A DNA stretch of 25,665 bases from Chloroflexota bacterium (GTDB taxonomy: Bacteria > Chloroflexota > Dormibacteria > CF-121): NCBI GenBank assembly GCA_005881235.1, contig VBEQ01000206.1:1-25665 (forward strand). The letters run 5' to 3'. Position 1 is the first letter of the stretch, and every line of letters begins with the position of its first letter. The translations under genes were made by a program, and so were the position numbers. Positions 1 through 6,402 of the stretch are shown here, piece after piece. The notes below the pieces were generated by a model. The model was not told where the DNA came from. It did no database searches and saw nothing but the letters and a program-made list of their open reading frames with translations.

Positions 1-2037
1 GAGCCCGGCGAGGATCTTTAGCTGCTGGGTCGGCGGGCGGCCCTGCTCGCGGCAGAGACGCAAGGCGGTTTGAAACGCGTCGATGATCACCGCGCCCGAC
101 TCGGCCATCTCGCCGAGGCGCTGGTAGAGGTCGGGTAATCGGGTTGGCTCGGCGAGTTCGATGGCGCTGCGCAAATGACGTGACCCTTCCACGCTCGCCG
201 CGCCCGCGGCCGCGACATCGGCGGCGCGACCGAGCCAATCAACCGCCTTCCTCCGAATCCGTTCGGTTTCCGCCTCGCCCGGTCGTTGCGCCGTCGCCAT
301 AGTGGCCGCCTCCCGGTAGTGATAAGCAATTAGCTCGGCAAGCGAATCCTCGCGTTCACCCGCCAGCCCCTCGAGCCAGGCGGCGGCAGCGGCATGAAGG
401 CGCCCACGCTCGGCGCGGGTCAAGGTCTGGAACGCCACCTCGCGGATCAGGATGTGGCGGAAGGCGAAGATATCGGTCCCCGTGGGACGAAGGAGATCCT
501 TGTCCACCAGCCGGTCGACCACCTGGTCCAATCCCTCGAGGGTCGGTTCCAGCGCGAGGAGGCCCGGTGGTCGAAACGCTCGTCCGAACACCGAGCCCAG
601 CTGAATGACCCGCCGCTCCTCCGGGGCGAGCAGGTCGAGTCGAGCCAGCACCGTGGCCTGGACCGTATCCGGTAGCTGGTCAGCGCCGGCGCGCTCGGCG
701 ACCGAGCGGATCAGCTCGCCGGCAAAGAATGGATTCCCCTCTGCCCGCCGCACGATCCGGTCGACGAGTTCGGCCGAGCATCCCTCGAGCAGCTGCTCGA
801 TCAACTGAGCGGTGTCCCGGTCGCTGAGCGGTTCGAGCGAGATGGACACGTAGTTGCGGCGCCCGCCGCCCCACGCCGGCCGGCGGTCGAGCAGCTCCGG
901 ACGGGTCAGCGCGATCATCAGGAGCGGGAGATCGCCCCGCGGCTGCATCACGAATTCGAAGAGGTCCAGCAAGCTGTCGCTGGACCAGTGAAGATCTTCG
1001 AACACGAGGACCAGTGGCGCGCGACGCGCCGCGATCTCGAAAAAGGTTCGCCACGCCGCCAGCAATGCCGACCGGTCCGTCACCTCGGTCTCGCCCGCCC
1101 CGACGGTGGCCGCCAGCAGCTCCACCTCGCGGTGCATCGCCTCCAGCCCCGATCCCTCCAGCCAGGCGCGGATGGCGCCGCGGACGGCGGCGGGCATGGC
1201 GTCGTCGGACACACCGATCAGGCGATAGAGGACCCCGCGCAGCGGCCAATAGGTCAGCCGCTGCCCGTACGGCAGGCATTGCGCAATGGCGACCGTCGCG
1301 CGCGGCTCGATCGAGGTGAGGCGGTCGAGGAACTCCTCAAGGAGCCGCGTCTTGCCGACGCCAGCCGGCGCGATGACGCTGACCAGGAACGGCCGCAACT
1401 CGTGAAGGGCGCGCCGCGCAACCAACTCCAACTGCTGCAAGTCGGCCGCACGACCGATCAACGGCGTGCGCGATGCGACGGGGAGGACGGCGGCCCGCCC
1501 GAGCAATGCCAGGGCCCGGATCGGCTGGGCCTTGCCGCGCACCTCGACGGTCATCACGGGTCCGAAGTCGAACCCGCCGCGGACACTGCCTACCGTTCGC
1601 TCACCGCAGAGGATGCCCCAGGATTCCGCGGCCTGCTGCAGTCGGGCGGCCACATTGACGGCATCGCCGCTGAGCGGGAAGTCACCGGTTGCGCTCTCCC
1701 GCGCAGCGACCACCTCACCGGTGTTGATCCCCAGGCGAATGGGTAATCGCTCGCCCAGACCAGGGTCAGCGCGGACCCGGTCGCGGAGGGTCAGGGCCGC
1801 CGCCAATGCCCGCTGCGGATCGTCGTCGTGGGTATGGGGGAAGCCGAAGACGGCGACCACGGCGTCGCCGATGAACTTCTCGAGGATCCCGCCGTGCTCG
1901 GTGACGACCTCGCGGGCGACGTCGTAGTAGCGGCGCAGCAGCACGCGGACATCCTCGGGGTCGAGCGCATCGCCCAGGGCGGTCGATCCCGCGACGTCGG
2001 CGAAGAGCACGGTGATGACGCGGCGTTCTTCAGCCAC
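1..2037 (-). CDS. Class III nucleotide cyclase fused to AAA-type ATPase regulator (3' end outside window)
   Basis: The frame is open from a GTG at 2037 to the window edge (679 codons, no stop), so the C-terminus is missing. Residues 1-180 are a class III cyclase domain. They carry both metal aspartates (D14 in LFADVAGST, D58 in FIGDAVVAVFG), a lysine at 54 where ATP-specific cyclases have one, and the transition-state N128/R132 in NVAAR. An ATPase follows, with Walker A APAGVGKT near 223-230 and Walker B LVLVFEDLHW near 341-350, then helical sequence that looks TPR-like. This architecture is common in actinobacteria and Chloroflexota, where the cyclase is thought to act as a sensor or output module of a large cytosolic regulator. 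The start lies 5 bp after the DUF421 stop and has no strong ribosome site, so coupled translation is likely. The family assignment is firm; the signal and target are unknown. Confidence 0.9.
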   Translation of the reverse strand, partial: MAEERRVITVLFADVAGSTALGDALDPEDVRVLLRRYYDVAREVVTEHGGILEKFIGDAVVAVFGFPHTHDDDPQRALAAALTLRDRVRADPGLGERLPIRLGINTGEVVAARESATGDFPLSGDAVNVAARLQQAAESWGILCGERTVGSVRGGFDFGPVMTVEVRGKAQPIRALALLGRAAVLPVASRTPLIGRAADLQQLELVARRALHELRPFLVSVIAPAGVGKTRLLEEFLDRLTSIEPRATVAIAQCLPYGQRLTYWPLRGVLYRLIGVSDDAMPAAVRGAIRAWLEGSGLEAMHREVELLAATVGAGETEVTDRSALLAAWRTFFEIAARRAPLVLVFEDLHWSSDSLLDLFEFVMQPRGDLPLLMIALTRPELLDRRPAWGGGRRNYVSISLEPLSDRDTAQLIEQLLEGCSAELVDRIVRRAEGNPFFAGELIRSVAERAGADQLPDTVQATVLARLDLLAPEERRVIQLGSVFGRAFRPPGLLALEPTLEGLDQVVDRLVDKDLLRPTGTDIFAFRHILIREVAFQTLTRAERGRLHAAAAAWLEGLAGEREDSLAELIAYHYREAATMATAQRPGEAETERIRRKAVDWLGRAADVAAAGAASVEGSRHLRSAIELAEPTRLPDLYQRLGEMAESGAVIIDAFQTALRLCREQGRPPTQQLKILAGL

Positions 2038-2042
2038 GGGCG

Positions 2043-2573
2043 CTACCGCTTGAGGAAGCGGACGCGGCGGCGACGGCGATAGCGGTTGCCACTGCCTTTT
2101 GTCACCACGCTGATGCTTCCGTCGTTTTCCAGAACCGCCTCTTTGACGTCGCTGATCTTGTCGACGCCGTGCTCCCGGATGGCCATCTCGACGTCGGTCT
2201 CGCTGAGCCCTTCCTTGTCCAGCGCCGCCTGGTTGACCTGGCCGTCCGCGACCACCACGGTGGGCGGAGGCTCGATCAACGCATCGAACCACGGCCAGCG
2301 GCTGCGCAGCATCGCGACGGCGCGGTTGAAGACGAGAAGGATGGCGACGATGATCGCGCCTCCGGTAACGGACTGGTCCGGGCCCGTGATCGCCGGCTGC
2401 AGCGCGTTGGCGACCAGCAAGACGAGGACGAGGTCGAAGGTCGTGAACTGCCCGAGCTCGCGCTTGCCGAAGAGGCGCAGGCCGATGAAGAAGACCACGT
2501 AGATGATGACGGCCCGAAGGACGAGATGCGTCCACGGAATCCCCAGCTTGAAAATCTCGCTCCAGTCGCCCAT
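2043..2573 (-). CDS. DUF421 (YetF-like) membrane protein
   Basis: This 176-residue protein has two or three N-terminal membrane helices (about residues 16-35, 42-62 and 66-85). The hallmark GLRLFGKRELGQFTTFDLV of DUF421/YetF sits between them. A small cytosolic alpha/beta domain follows (PPPTVVVADGQVN..., then a region rich in acidic residues), and the protein ends in a very basic RYRRRRRVRFLKR tail. DUF421 proteins are widespread in spore formers and soil bacteria, and their molecular function is not settled. It starts 12 bp downstream of the carboxypeptidase stop and ends 5 bp before the cyclase start, so all three minus-strand genes probably form one operon. No strong Shine-Dalgarno precedes the ATG. 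The poly-Arg tail is unusual and could bind lipid headgroups or nucleic acid; that is inference. Confidence 0.88.
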   Translation of the reverse strand: MGDWSEIFKLGIPWTHLVLRAVIIYVVFFIGLRLFGKRELGQFTTFDLVLVLLVANALQPAITGPDQSVTGGAIIVAILLVFNRAVAMLRSRWPWFDALIEPPPTVVVADGQVNQAALDKEGLSETDVEMAIREHGVDKISDVKEAVLENDGSISVVTKGSGNRYRRRRRVRFLKR

Positions 2574-2585
2574 CCGAGGCGAATC

Positions 2586-3692
2586 TTAGTGGGTTACTGG
2601 ATGCCGGAAGCCGAAATCAAGCAGGGTTGTCGCGTCGGTGAAATGCTGCGTGCTCCCCAGCACGACGGTAAGGATTGTCCGGCCGTTGCGCGTCGCGGCC
2701 GCGGCCAGGCAGTAGCCGGCGGCGCCCGTATAACCGGGCTTGATGCCGATCGCCCCCGGGTAGGTGGAGAGCAGCCGATCGATGTTGATCGGGTTGAAGG
2801 CCTTGTGCAGCGGCGTCGCGTAGATCGAGATCTGTTTCGATCCGACGATGGCGCGCAGGTCCGGGTAGTCGGCGAGCAGGGTCGCCCCCATCACGGCGAG
2901 GTCGTAGGCGGAGCTGTAGTGATCGGTCTCATCGAGTCCGCTGGGGTTGGTGAAGTGCGTCGCGCGCAAATGCAGCGCGGCGGCTTTCTGGTTCATGAAG
3001 GTGATGAAGGCCGCCCGGTCGACGATGCCCATCGCAAGCGCCTCGGCGGCGTCGTTGCCGGAGTCGAGCATCATGCCGTCGATCAGCTCGCGCACGGTTA
3101 GCTTCTCCCCCGTGCTGATGCCCATGTGGTTGGGCTCGACCTGGGTCGCGGCGTCGGGCACCGTGATCACAGTGTCCAGCGGGACGAGGTCGGCGGCGAC
3201 CATGGCGGTCATCATCTTGGTGAGTGAGGCGTCCGCGTAGCGGGTGCCCTGGTCCTGCTGATAGAGGATCTGCCCCGTGGTCAGGTCGACGACGATCGCC
3301 GCCCGCCCCTTGATCGCCGGCACCTCGGCGATGGGATGGGTGCGCAGCCAGCTGGCGCTCAAGACGGGCACCTTGACCTGGGGCAGCTGGGTTGCCGGGG
3401 CCGGCCGCGATGGTGAGGGCGTGGCCGTCGGCGCCGGGCGGGCGCGCGTGGCCGGCCGCGAGGCGACCGCCGGATGCAGGGTGGCGGTAGGCGCCGTGGC
3501 CGCGATGGGATGGAGGTCGCGCTGCGGCTGCAGGACGCCGAGTGCGCGGCTCCCGAGCAAGAGGACCAGGGCGACGATCGCCAGCCGGATCACGGGGGTG
3601 CGTCGATGCGGAGGCGCAACCAGCCGGCGCTTCGATCGTCGGCCGCGCGTCCCGAGGCTGTAGCCAGACGTAGGGTAAGACGTTCGCCTCAA
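2586..3692 (-). CDS. D-alanyl-D-alanine carboxypeptidase (peptidase S11 family)
   Basis: Serine DD-carboxypeptidase that trims the terminal D-Ala from peptidoglycan stem peptides outside the membrane. With the TTG start at 3692 the protein has 368 residues: a basic N-terminal tail, one membrane or signal helix (34-54), a Pro/Ala/Thr-rich linker (60-105) and the S11 domain. The catalytic SxxK is SLTK (156-159) and SxN is SGN (211-213). The third motif reads KPG (318-320) in GIKPGYTGAAGYC, where KTG is usual. The open frame runs upstream to 3881, but that would overlap the divergent gene at 3834. The TTG has GAGG 8 nt upstream. A GTG at 3593, directly before the membrane helix, is the main alternative. 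It is the first gene of a likely operon with DUF421 and the cyclase. Confidence 0.9.
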   Translation of the reverse strand: MRRTSYPTSGYSLGTRGRRSKRRLVAPPHRRTPVIRLAIVALVLLLGSRALGVLQPQRDLHPIAATAPTATLHPAVASRPATRARPAPTATPSPSRPAPATQLPQVKVPVLSASWLRTHPIAEVPAIKGRAAIVVDLTTGQILYQQDQGTRYADASLTKMMTAMVAADLVPLDTVITVPDAATQVEPNHMGISTGEKLTVRELIDGMMLDSGNDAAEALAMGIVDRAAFITFMNQKAAALHLRATHFTNPSGLDETDHYSSAYDLAVMGATLLADYPDLRAIVGSKQISIYATPLHKAFNPINIDRLLSTYPGAIGIKPGYTGAAGYCLAAAATRNGRTILTVVLGSTQHFTDATTLLDFGFRHPVTH

Positions 3693-3704
3693 GAAGTCGG
3701 CCTC

Positions 3705-3733
3705 ATGATGGGCGAGATCGATCAGCGTGTCAA
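3705..3733 (-). promoter_or_regulatory. Likely sigma-70-type promoter for the carboxypeptidase operon
   Basis: Read on the minus strand there is a perfect TTGACA (3733-3728), a 17-bp spacer and CATCAT (3710-3705; four of six matches to TATAAT). Transcription would start near 3698. That leaves almost no leader before the TTG at 3692 but about 105 nt before the alternative GTG at 3593, so this promoter bears on the choice of start. Inferred from sequence only. Confidence 0.45.
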
Positions 3734-3833
3734 CTAGCTGCCTCCGGTGTGGAAAAGGCAGCGGATGTAAGGAAGTTGCGTCCCGGGCTCGGTCCTTGAT
3801 AGATAAGAAGCAGGACCTTTGAGGAGGAGCGCT

Positions 3834-4169
3834 ATGCCCCAAAACGCGTGGAACCCGAAACGCGAGCGTCAGTACGAGCACATCAAGGAGAGCCTCCAGG
3901 AGCGCGGCGCGAAGGAAGAGAAGGCAGAAGAGATCGCCGCCCGGACGGTGAACAAGGAGCGCGCACGATCCGGCGAGGCCCGCCAGGCCAGCCGCACCTC
4001 GATTGAAGACATCTCCTCCGAACGCCGCGGCGGTCTGCGGTCACATTCCGGGTCGAAGGGACGAACCTACGCGCAGCTGCGCAACGAGGCGCGCGAACGT
4101 GGCATCAAGGGCCGGTCCCGGATGTCCAAGGCCCAGCTGCAACGCGCGGTCGACGCCAAGAAGCGTTAG
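3834..4169 (+). CDS. Small basic 'plasmid stabilization'/Rho_N-domain protein
   Basis: This 111-residue, highly charged protein has an ATG at 3834 and an excellent GGAGG ribosome site at 3823-3827. The N-terminal half (NPKRERQYEHIKESLQERG, then EEIAARTVNKERA) matches the small soluble proteins often annotated as 'plasmid stabilization protein'. The C-terminal 35 residues (TYAQLRNEARERGIKGRSRM, then SKAQLQRAV) look like a Rho-N/SAP-type helix-extended-loop-helix that can bind nucleic acid. The genomic context is chromosomal, so the plasmid name is probably historical; such proteins are often associated with stress. It is divergent from the carboxypeptidase and converges with the next gene across 16 bp. 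The actual role is unknown. Confidence 0.82.
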   Translation: MPQNAWNPKRERQYEHIKESLQERGAKEEKAEEIAARTVNKERARSGEARQASRTSIEDISSERRGGLRSHSGSKGRTYAQLRNEARERGIKGRSRMSKAQLQRAVDAKKR

Positions 4170-4185
4170 GAATAGATCCCCGACG

Positions 4186-4647
4186 TTAGACGGTCGTCGT
4201 CGCTGCCGGCCGCCGGCCGATCAACCCACCGATGGCTCCTGCGCCTGCGCCAAAGCCAAGCCCGACGACGCTAACAAAGATCCCGGCGACGATGCCGCCC
4301 GCGGTGAGCAGCGTCTGGGAGCTGACGCCAGTGTTGTTGTTGCCCACGCAGCTGGCGTTGATCGATCCGACGATGATGGCGAGGGCGATGATCGTGCCAA
4401 CCGCCGAGATCAGGGCGGCGACCAGACCCGCCATGGTGGCCGCGCCGATGGTTCCGCCGCCTCTTGCGGTCACGAAGCCGGCTGCGCCCATGAGTCCCAG
4501 GAAGACCAGAAACGCCAGCAAGCCCAGCGGCGAGCTGCGGTGACAGGCGTCGCCGCTCGCTGTCGCATTGCCGATCCAGTTCAAGAGCAATGTGACCACC
4601 GCCGACGCGACGCCAAACTTCACCGCGTTCCCCGACCAGCCTTTCAT
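4186..4647 (-). CDS. Small four-helix integral membrane protein, function unknown
   Basis: This 153-residue protein starts at the ATG at 4647, which has GGGAGG six bases upstream; an upstream ATG at 4722 gives an unlikely acidic extension. Four hydrophobic segments are visible (about 10-25, 40-62, 68-98 and 112-143), rich in Gly and Ala, with a single Cys in each of the two extracytoplasmic-looking loops (near GDACHRSS and NASCVGNNN). These two cysteines could pair. The short C-terminus ends RRPAATTTV. I do not recognise a family. It is on the same strand as azlCD, 79 bp downstream of azlD, and might be co-transcribed with them, though it has its own good ribosome site. Confidence 0.7.
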   Translation of the reverse strand: MKGWSGNAVKFGVASAVVTLLLNWIGNATASGDACHRSSPLGLLAFLVFLGLMGAAGFVTARGGGTIGAATMAGLVAALISAVGTIIALAIIVGSINASCVGNNNTGVSSQTLLTAGGIVAGIFVSVVGLGFGAGAGAIGGLIGRRPAATTTV

Positions 4648-4726
4648 GATGTACCTCCCGCGCCCGAGCCCGTCCCCATTTCCCTCCCTGTCATCTTCTC
4701 CAGAATTGGCGTTGCTTGACAAGCCG

Positions 4727-5041
4727 CTAACTCAGGTGGAAAAGCGCCCGGAGTCCCGCGGCCACCAGGGCGCCCGCGATGACACAGGCGATGAAGGGGA
4801 CGCGCAGGGCGGCCAGGCCGCCGGCGACGACCACGGCGGGAATCTTCACGTCGAGCTGGATCACGCCGTTCGGGCCGGTGAGCTCGATCGCCACCAGGGC
4901 CGCCAGCAACGCTGGCGCCAGCCCCGCGGTGCGCGCTGTGACCGTGGCCGGGATGCTGGGAAGCATCGGCCCGGCGGCGCGCATGACAAAGGTGAGCCCG
5001 GCCAGGCCGAGGACCAGAACAAGCGCTAGCGGGCCAGCCAC
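4727..5041 (-). CDS. azlD: AzlD-family branched-chain amino acid export subunit
   Basis: This 104-residue protein has three to four membrane helices and the AzlD signature region GLAGLTFVMRAAGPMLP followed by ALLAALVAIEL. AzlD is the small partner of AzlC, and together they export branched-chain amino acids or analogues. The chosen start is GTG at 5041, which overlaps the last 16 bp of azlC, the normal arrangement for this pair, and gives the usual family length. The longer open frame to 5131 adds an Arg-rich extension that is only azlC read in another frame. Confidence 0.85.
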   Translation of the reverse strand: MAGPLALVLVLGLAGLTFVMRAAGPMLPSIPATVTARTAGLAPALLAALVAIELTGPNGVIQLDVKIPAVVVAGGLAALRVPFIACVIAGALVAAGLRALFHLS

Positions 5042-5694
5042 AAACCTACGACGGCTGCGCCGGCGAGTGGGATCCCGGGCGGCGTGAAGGGCGCGAGCAG
5101 CAAGGCCACCGCGGCACCACCGAGGGCGCACCGCATCGCGTGCCGCCCGGACAGCATCGGCCAGAGCAGCGCGAGGAAGAGCGCGGGGAAGGCCGCGTCG
5201 AGGCCGAGCCGCTTGGGATCACCGAGCACCGGACCGAGCAGCGTACCGCTGAGCGTGCCAAGGACCCAGACGGCGTACAGCGTCGCGCCCACGACCAGCA
5301 GGGTCCGCCGGTCCGGTCGACCGGGTTCGCCGGCCGCGACCGCGAGCGCGTAACTCTCATCGACGACGATCTGTCCGAGCAGCGCCCGCCGCAACCGCCC
5401 ACCCGGTAGCGATCGGGCCACCGCCATGCCGGTCGCGATGTATCGCAGGTTGAGGAGGGCGCCGGCGAGGATGGCGGTCAGGACGCTGCCTCCCGCGGTG
5501 ACGACGCCGAGGGCCGCGAACTGGGCCGACCCGGCGAAGACCAGGATCGACATCAGGACGACCGACCATCCTGGCAGATGGGCTGCGACCGCCAACACGC
5601 CGAAGGAGATGCCGAAGACGAGCACGGCGATGGCGATCGGCGCCGCCGATTGCAGGATGTGGCGCACCGGGCGCGCGGCGGGCATTGCCGCCAT
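5026..5694 (-). CDS. azlC: AzlC-family branched-chain amino acid export permease
   Basis: With ATG at 5694 the protein has 222 residues. It shows the AzlC pattern: APIAIAVLVFGISFGVLA in the first helix, then SILVFAGSAQFAALGV, ALLNLRYIATGMAVARSL and IVVDESYALA, and a C-terminal helical block. AzlC forms the main membrane subunit of the AzlCD exporter. The open frame reaches an ATG at 5718, but that codon lies inside the terminator hairpin of the upstream gene, so 5694 or 5685 is more likely. No clear Shine-Dalgarno is visible at either. The gene overlaps azlD by 16 bp. Confidence 0.86.
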   Translation of the reverse strand: MAAMPAARPVRHILQSAAPIAIAVLVFGISFGVLAVAAHLPGWSVVLMSILVFAGSAQFAALGVVTAGGSVLTAILAGALLNLRYIATGMAVARSLPGGRLRRALLGQIVVDESYALAVAAGEPGRPDRRTLLVVGATLYAVWVLGTLSGTLLGPVLGDPKRLGLDAAFPALFLALLWPMLSGRHAMRCALGGAAVALLLAPFTPPGIPLAGAAVVGLWLAR

Positions 5695-5697
5695 TAA

Positions 5698-5731
5698 ATA
5701 GAAAAGATGCCGGCGCACGGCACCGGCATCT
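5698..5731 (-). terminator. Rho-independent terminator of the PfpI-like gene
   Basis: On the minus strand a perfect 9-bp stem, AGATGCCGG paired with CCGGCATCT (5731-5723 with 5713-5705), encloses a 9-nt loop. It is followed by TTTTCTATTT. It begins 13 bp after the PfpI-like stop and lies just before azlC, so it separates the two transcription units. This is the clearest intrinsic terminator in the window. Confidence 0.8.
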
Positions 5732-5744
5732 CACGTTGTCGCTG

Positions 5745-6272
5745 CTAGCGGGACCCGACCGGGACTTTCTCCAGCACCTTCAGCGACTCCCGGATGAAGG
5801 CCGGGATGTCACTCGGCTGCCGCGATGTGACCAGGTTCCTGTCGACCACGACCTCCTGGTCGACGACGTTGGCGCCAACCTGGGACAGGTCATCCTGGAT
5901 GGTTTTCCAGGCCGTCAGCTTGCGGCCCTTGACGACCCGCGCCGTGATCAGCAGCTGCGGCCCGTGGCAGATGGCGAAGACCGGCTTCTCGGCGTCGAAG
6001 AACCCTTTGGTGAAGCCGACCATCTTCGGGTCGGCGCGAAGGTGGTCCGGCGAGTAGCCGCCCGGGATGAACAGGGCGTCGAACTGATCCGGGCGTACCT
6101 GCTCGATGCCGATCTCGGCTTTGGTCGTGACCTCGCCCTTCTTCCCCTTGAGTTCCTTGCCCGCCTTCAGCCCGATTATGGTGACCTGGTGGCCCGCCTT
6201 GCGGAAGGCGTCGTACGGCTCCTTGAACTCCGAGTCTTCGTAGTCAGTGTCGAGTACGCATGCTATCCTCAT
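5745..6272 (-). CDS. DJ-1/PfpI-family protein (type 1 glutamine amidotransferase fold)
   Basis: This 175-residue cytosolic protein is of normal length for the PfpI/YhbO branch. The fold markers are IACVLDTDYEDSEF at the N-terminus, DALFIPGGYSPDHLR, and the nucleophile elbow FAICHGPQLL with the reactive Cys followed by His. The end (LVTSRQPSDIPAFIRESLKV) is typical of the family. Members are described as stress-related peptidases, deglycases or chaperones; the substrate cannot be told from sequence. The ATG has GGGAGG 7 nt upstream. It is a single-gene unit with its own promoter-like sequence (6315-6344) and terminator, divergent from the histidine kinase. Confidence 0.92.
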   Translation of the reverse strand: MRIACVLDTDYEDSEFKEPYDAFRKAGHQVTIIGLKAGKELKGKKGEVTTKAEIGIEQVRPDQFDALFIPGGYSPDHLRADPKMVGFTKGFFDAEKPVFAICHGPQLLITARVVKGRKLTAWKTIQDDLSQVGANVVDQEVVVDRNLVTSRQPSDIPAFIRESLKVLEKVPVGSR

Positions 6273-6314
6273 GCTGATACCTCCCTGAATGGGTTTTGTG
6301 ACACGAAGGGTTCC

Positions 6315-6344
6315 AGCCTACGAGGGCGTGCGGCGGATCGTCAA
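6315..6344 (-). promoter_or_regulatory. Likely promoter of the PfpI-like gene
   Basis: On the minus strand, TTGACG (6344-6339; five of six consensus bases) is separated by 18 bp from TAGGCT (6320-6315; the TAnnnT pattern favoured in high-GC Gram-positives). It would give a leader of about 35 nt to the ATG at 6272. Its position argues that the opposing kinase starts at 6403 and not at 6289. Confidence 0.5.
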
Positions 6345-6388
6345 GCTGGTGCTCGGCGGCCGGCCGGGTTCGGGGTCAATCGATTCCG

Positions 6389-6394
6389 TATTGT
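6389..6394 (+). promoter_or_regulatory. Possible -10 element giving a leaderless kinase mRNA
   Basis: TATTGT fits TAnnnT and ends 8 nt before the kinase ATG at 6403, the spacing expected when transcription starts at the A of the start codon. No Shine-Dalgarno is present. The -35 is not clear. Confidence 0.35.
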
Positions 6395-6402
6395 CGGAAC
6401 AC

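Noticed and set aside
3834..4169. Plasmid origin or integrated plasmid suggested by a 'plasmid stabilization' protein
   Set aside because: No replication, partition or toxin genes nearby; the family name is historical and members are common on chromosomes.
5695..5718. ATG 5718 as the azlC start
   Set aside because: It lies inside the terminator hairpin of the upstream gene and adds residues not expected in AzlC.
6289..6402. 38-residue N-terminal extension of the histidine kinase
   Set aside because: It would contain the likely promoter of the divergent PfpI-like gene and precedes the first membrane helix with no domain content.
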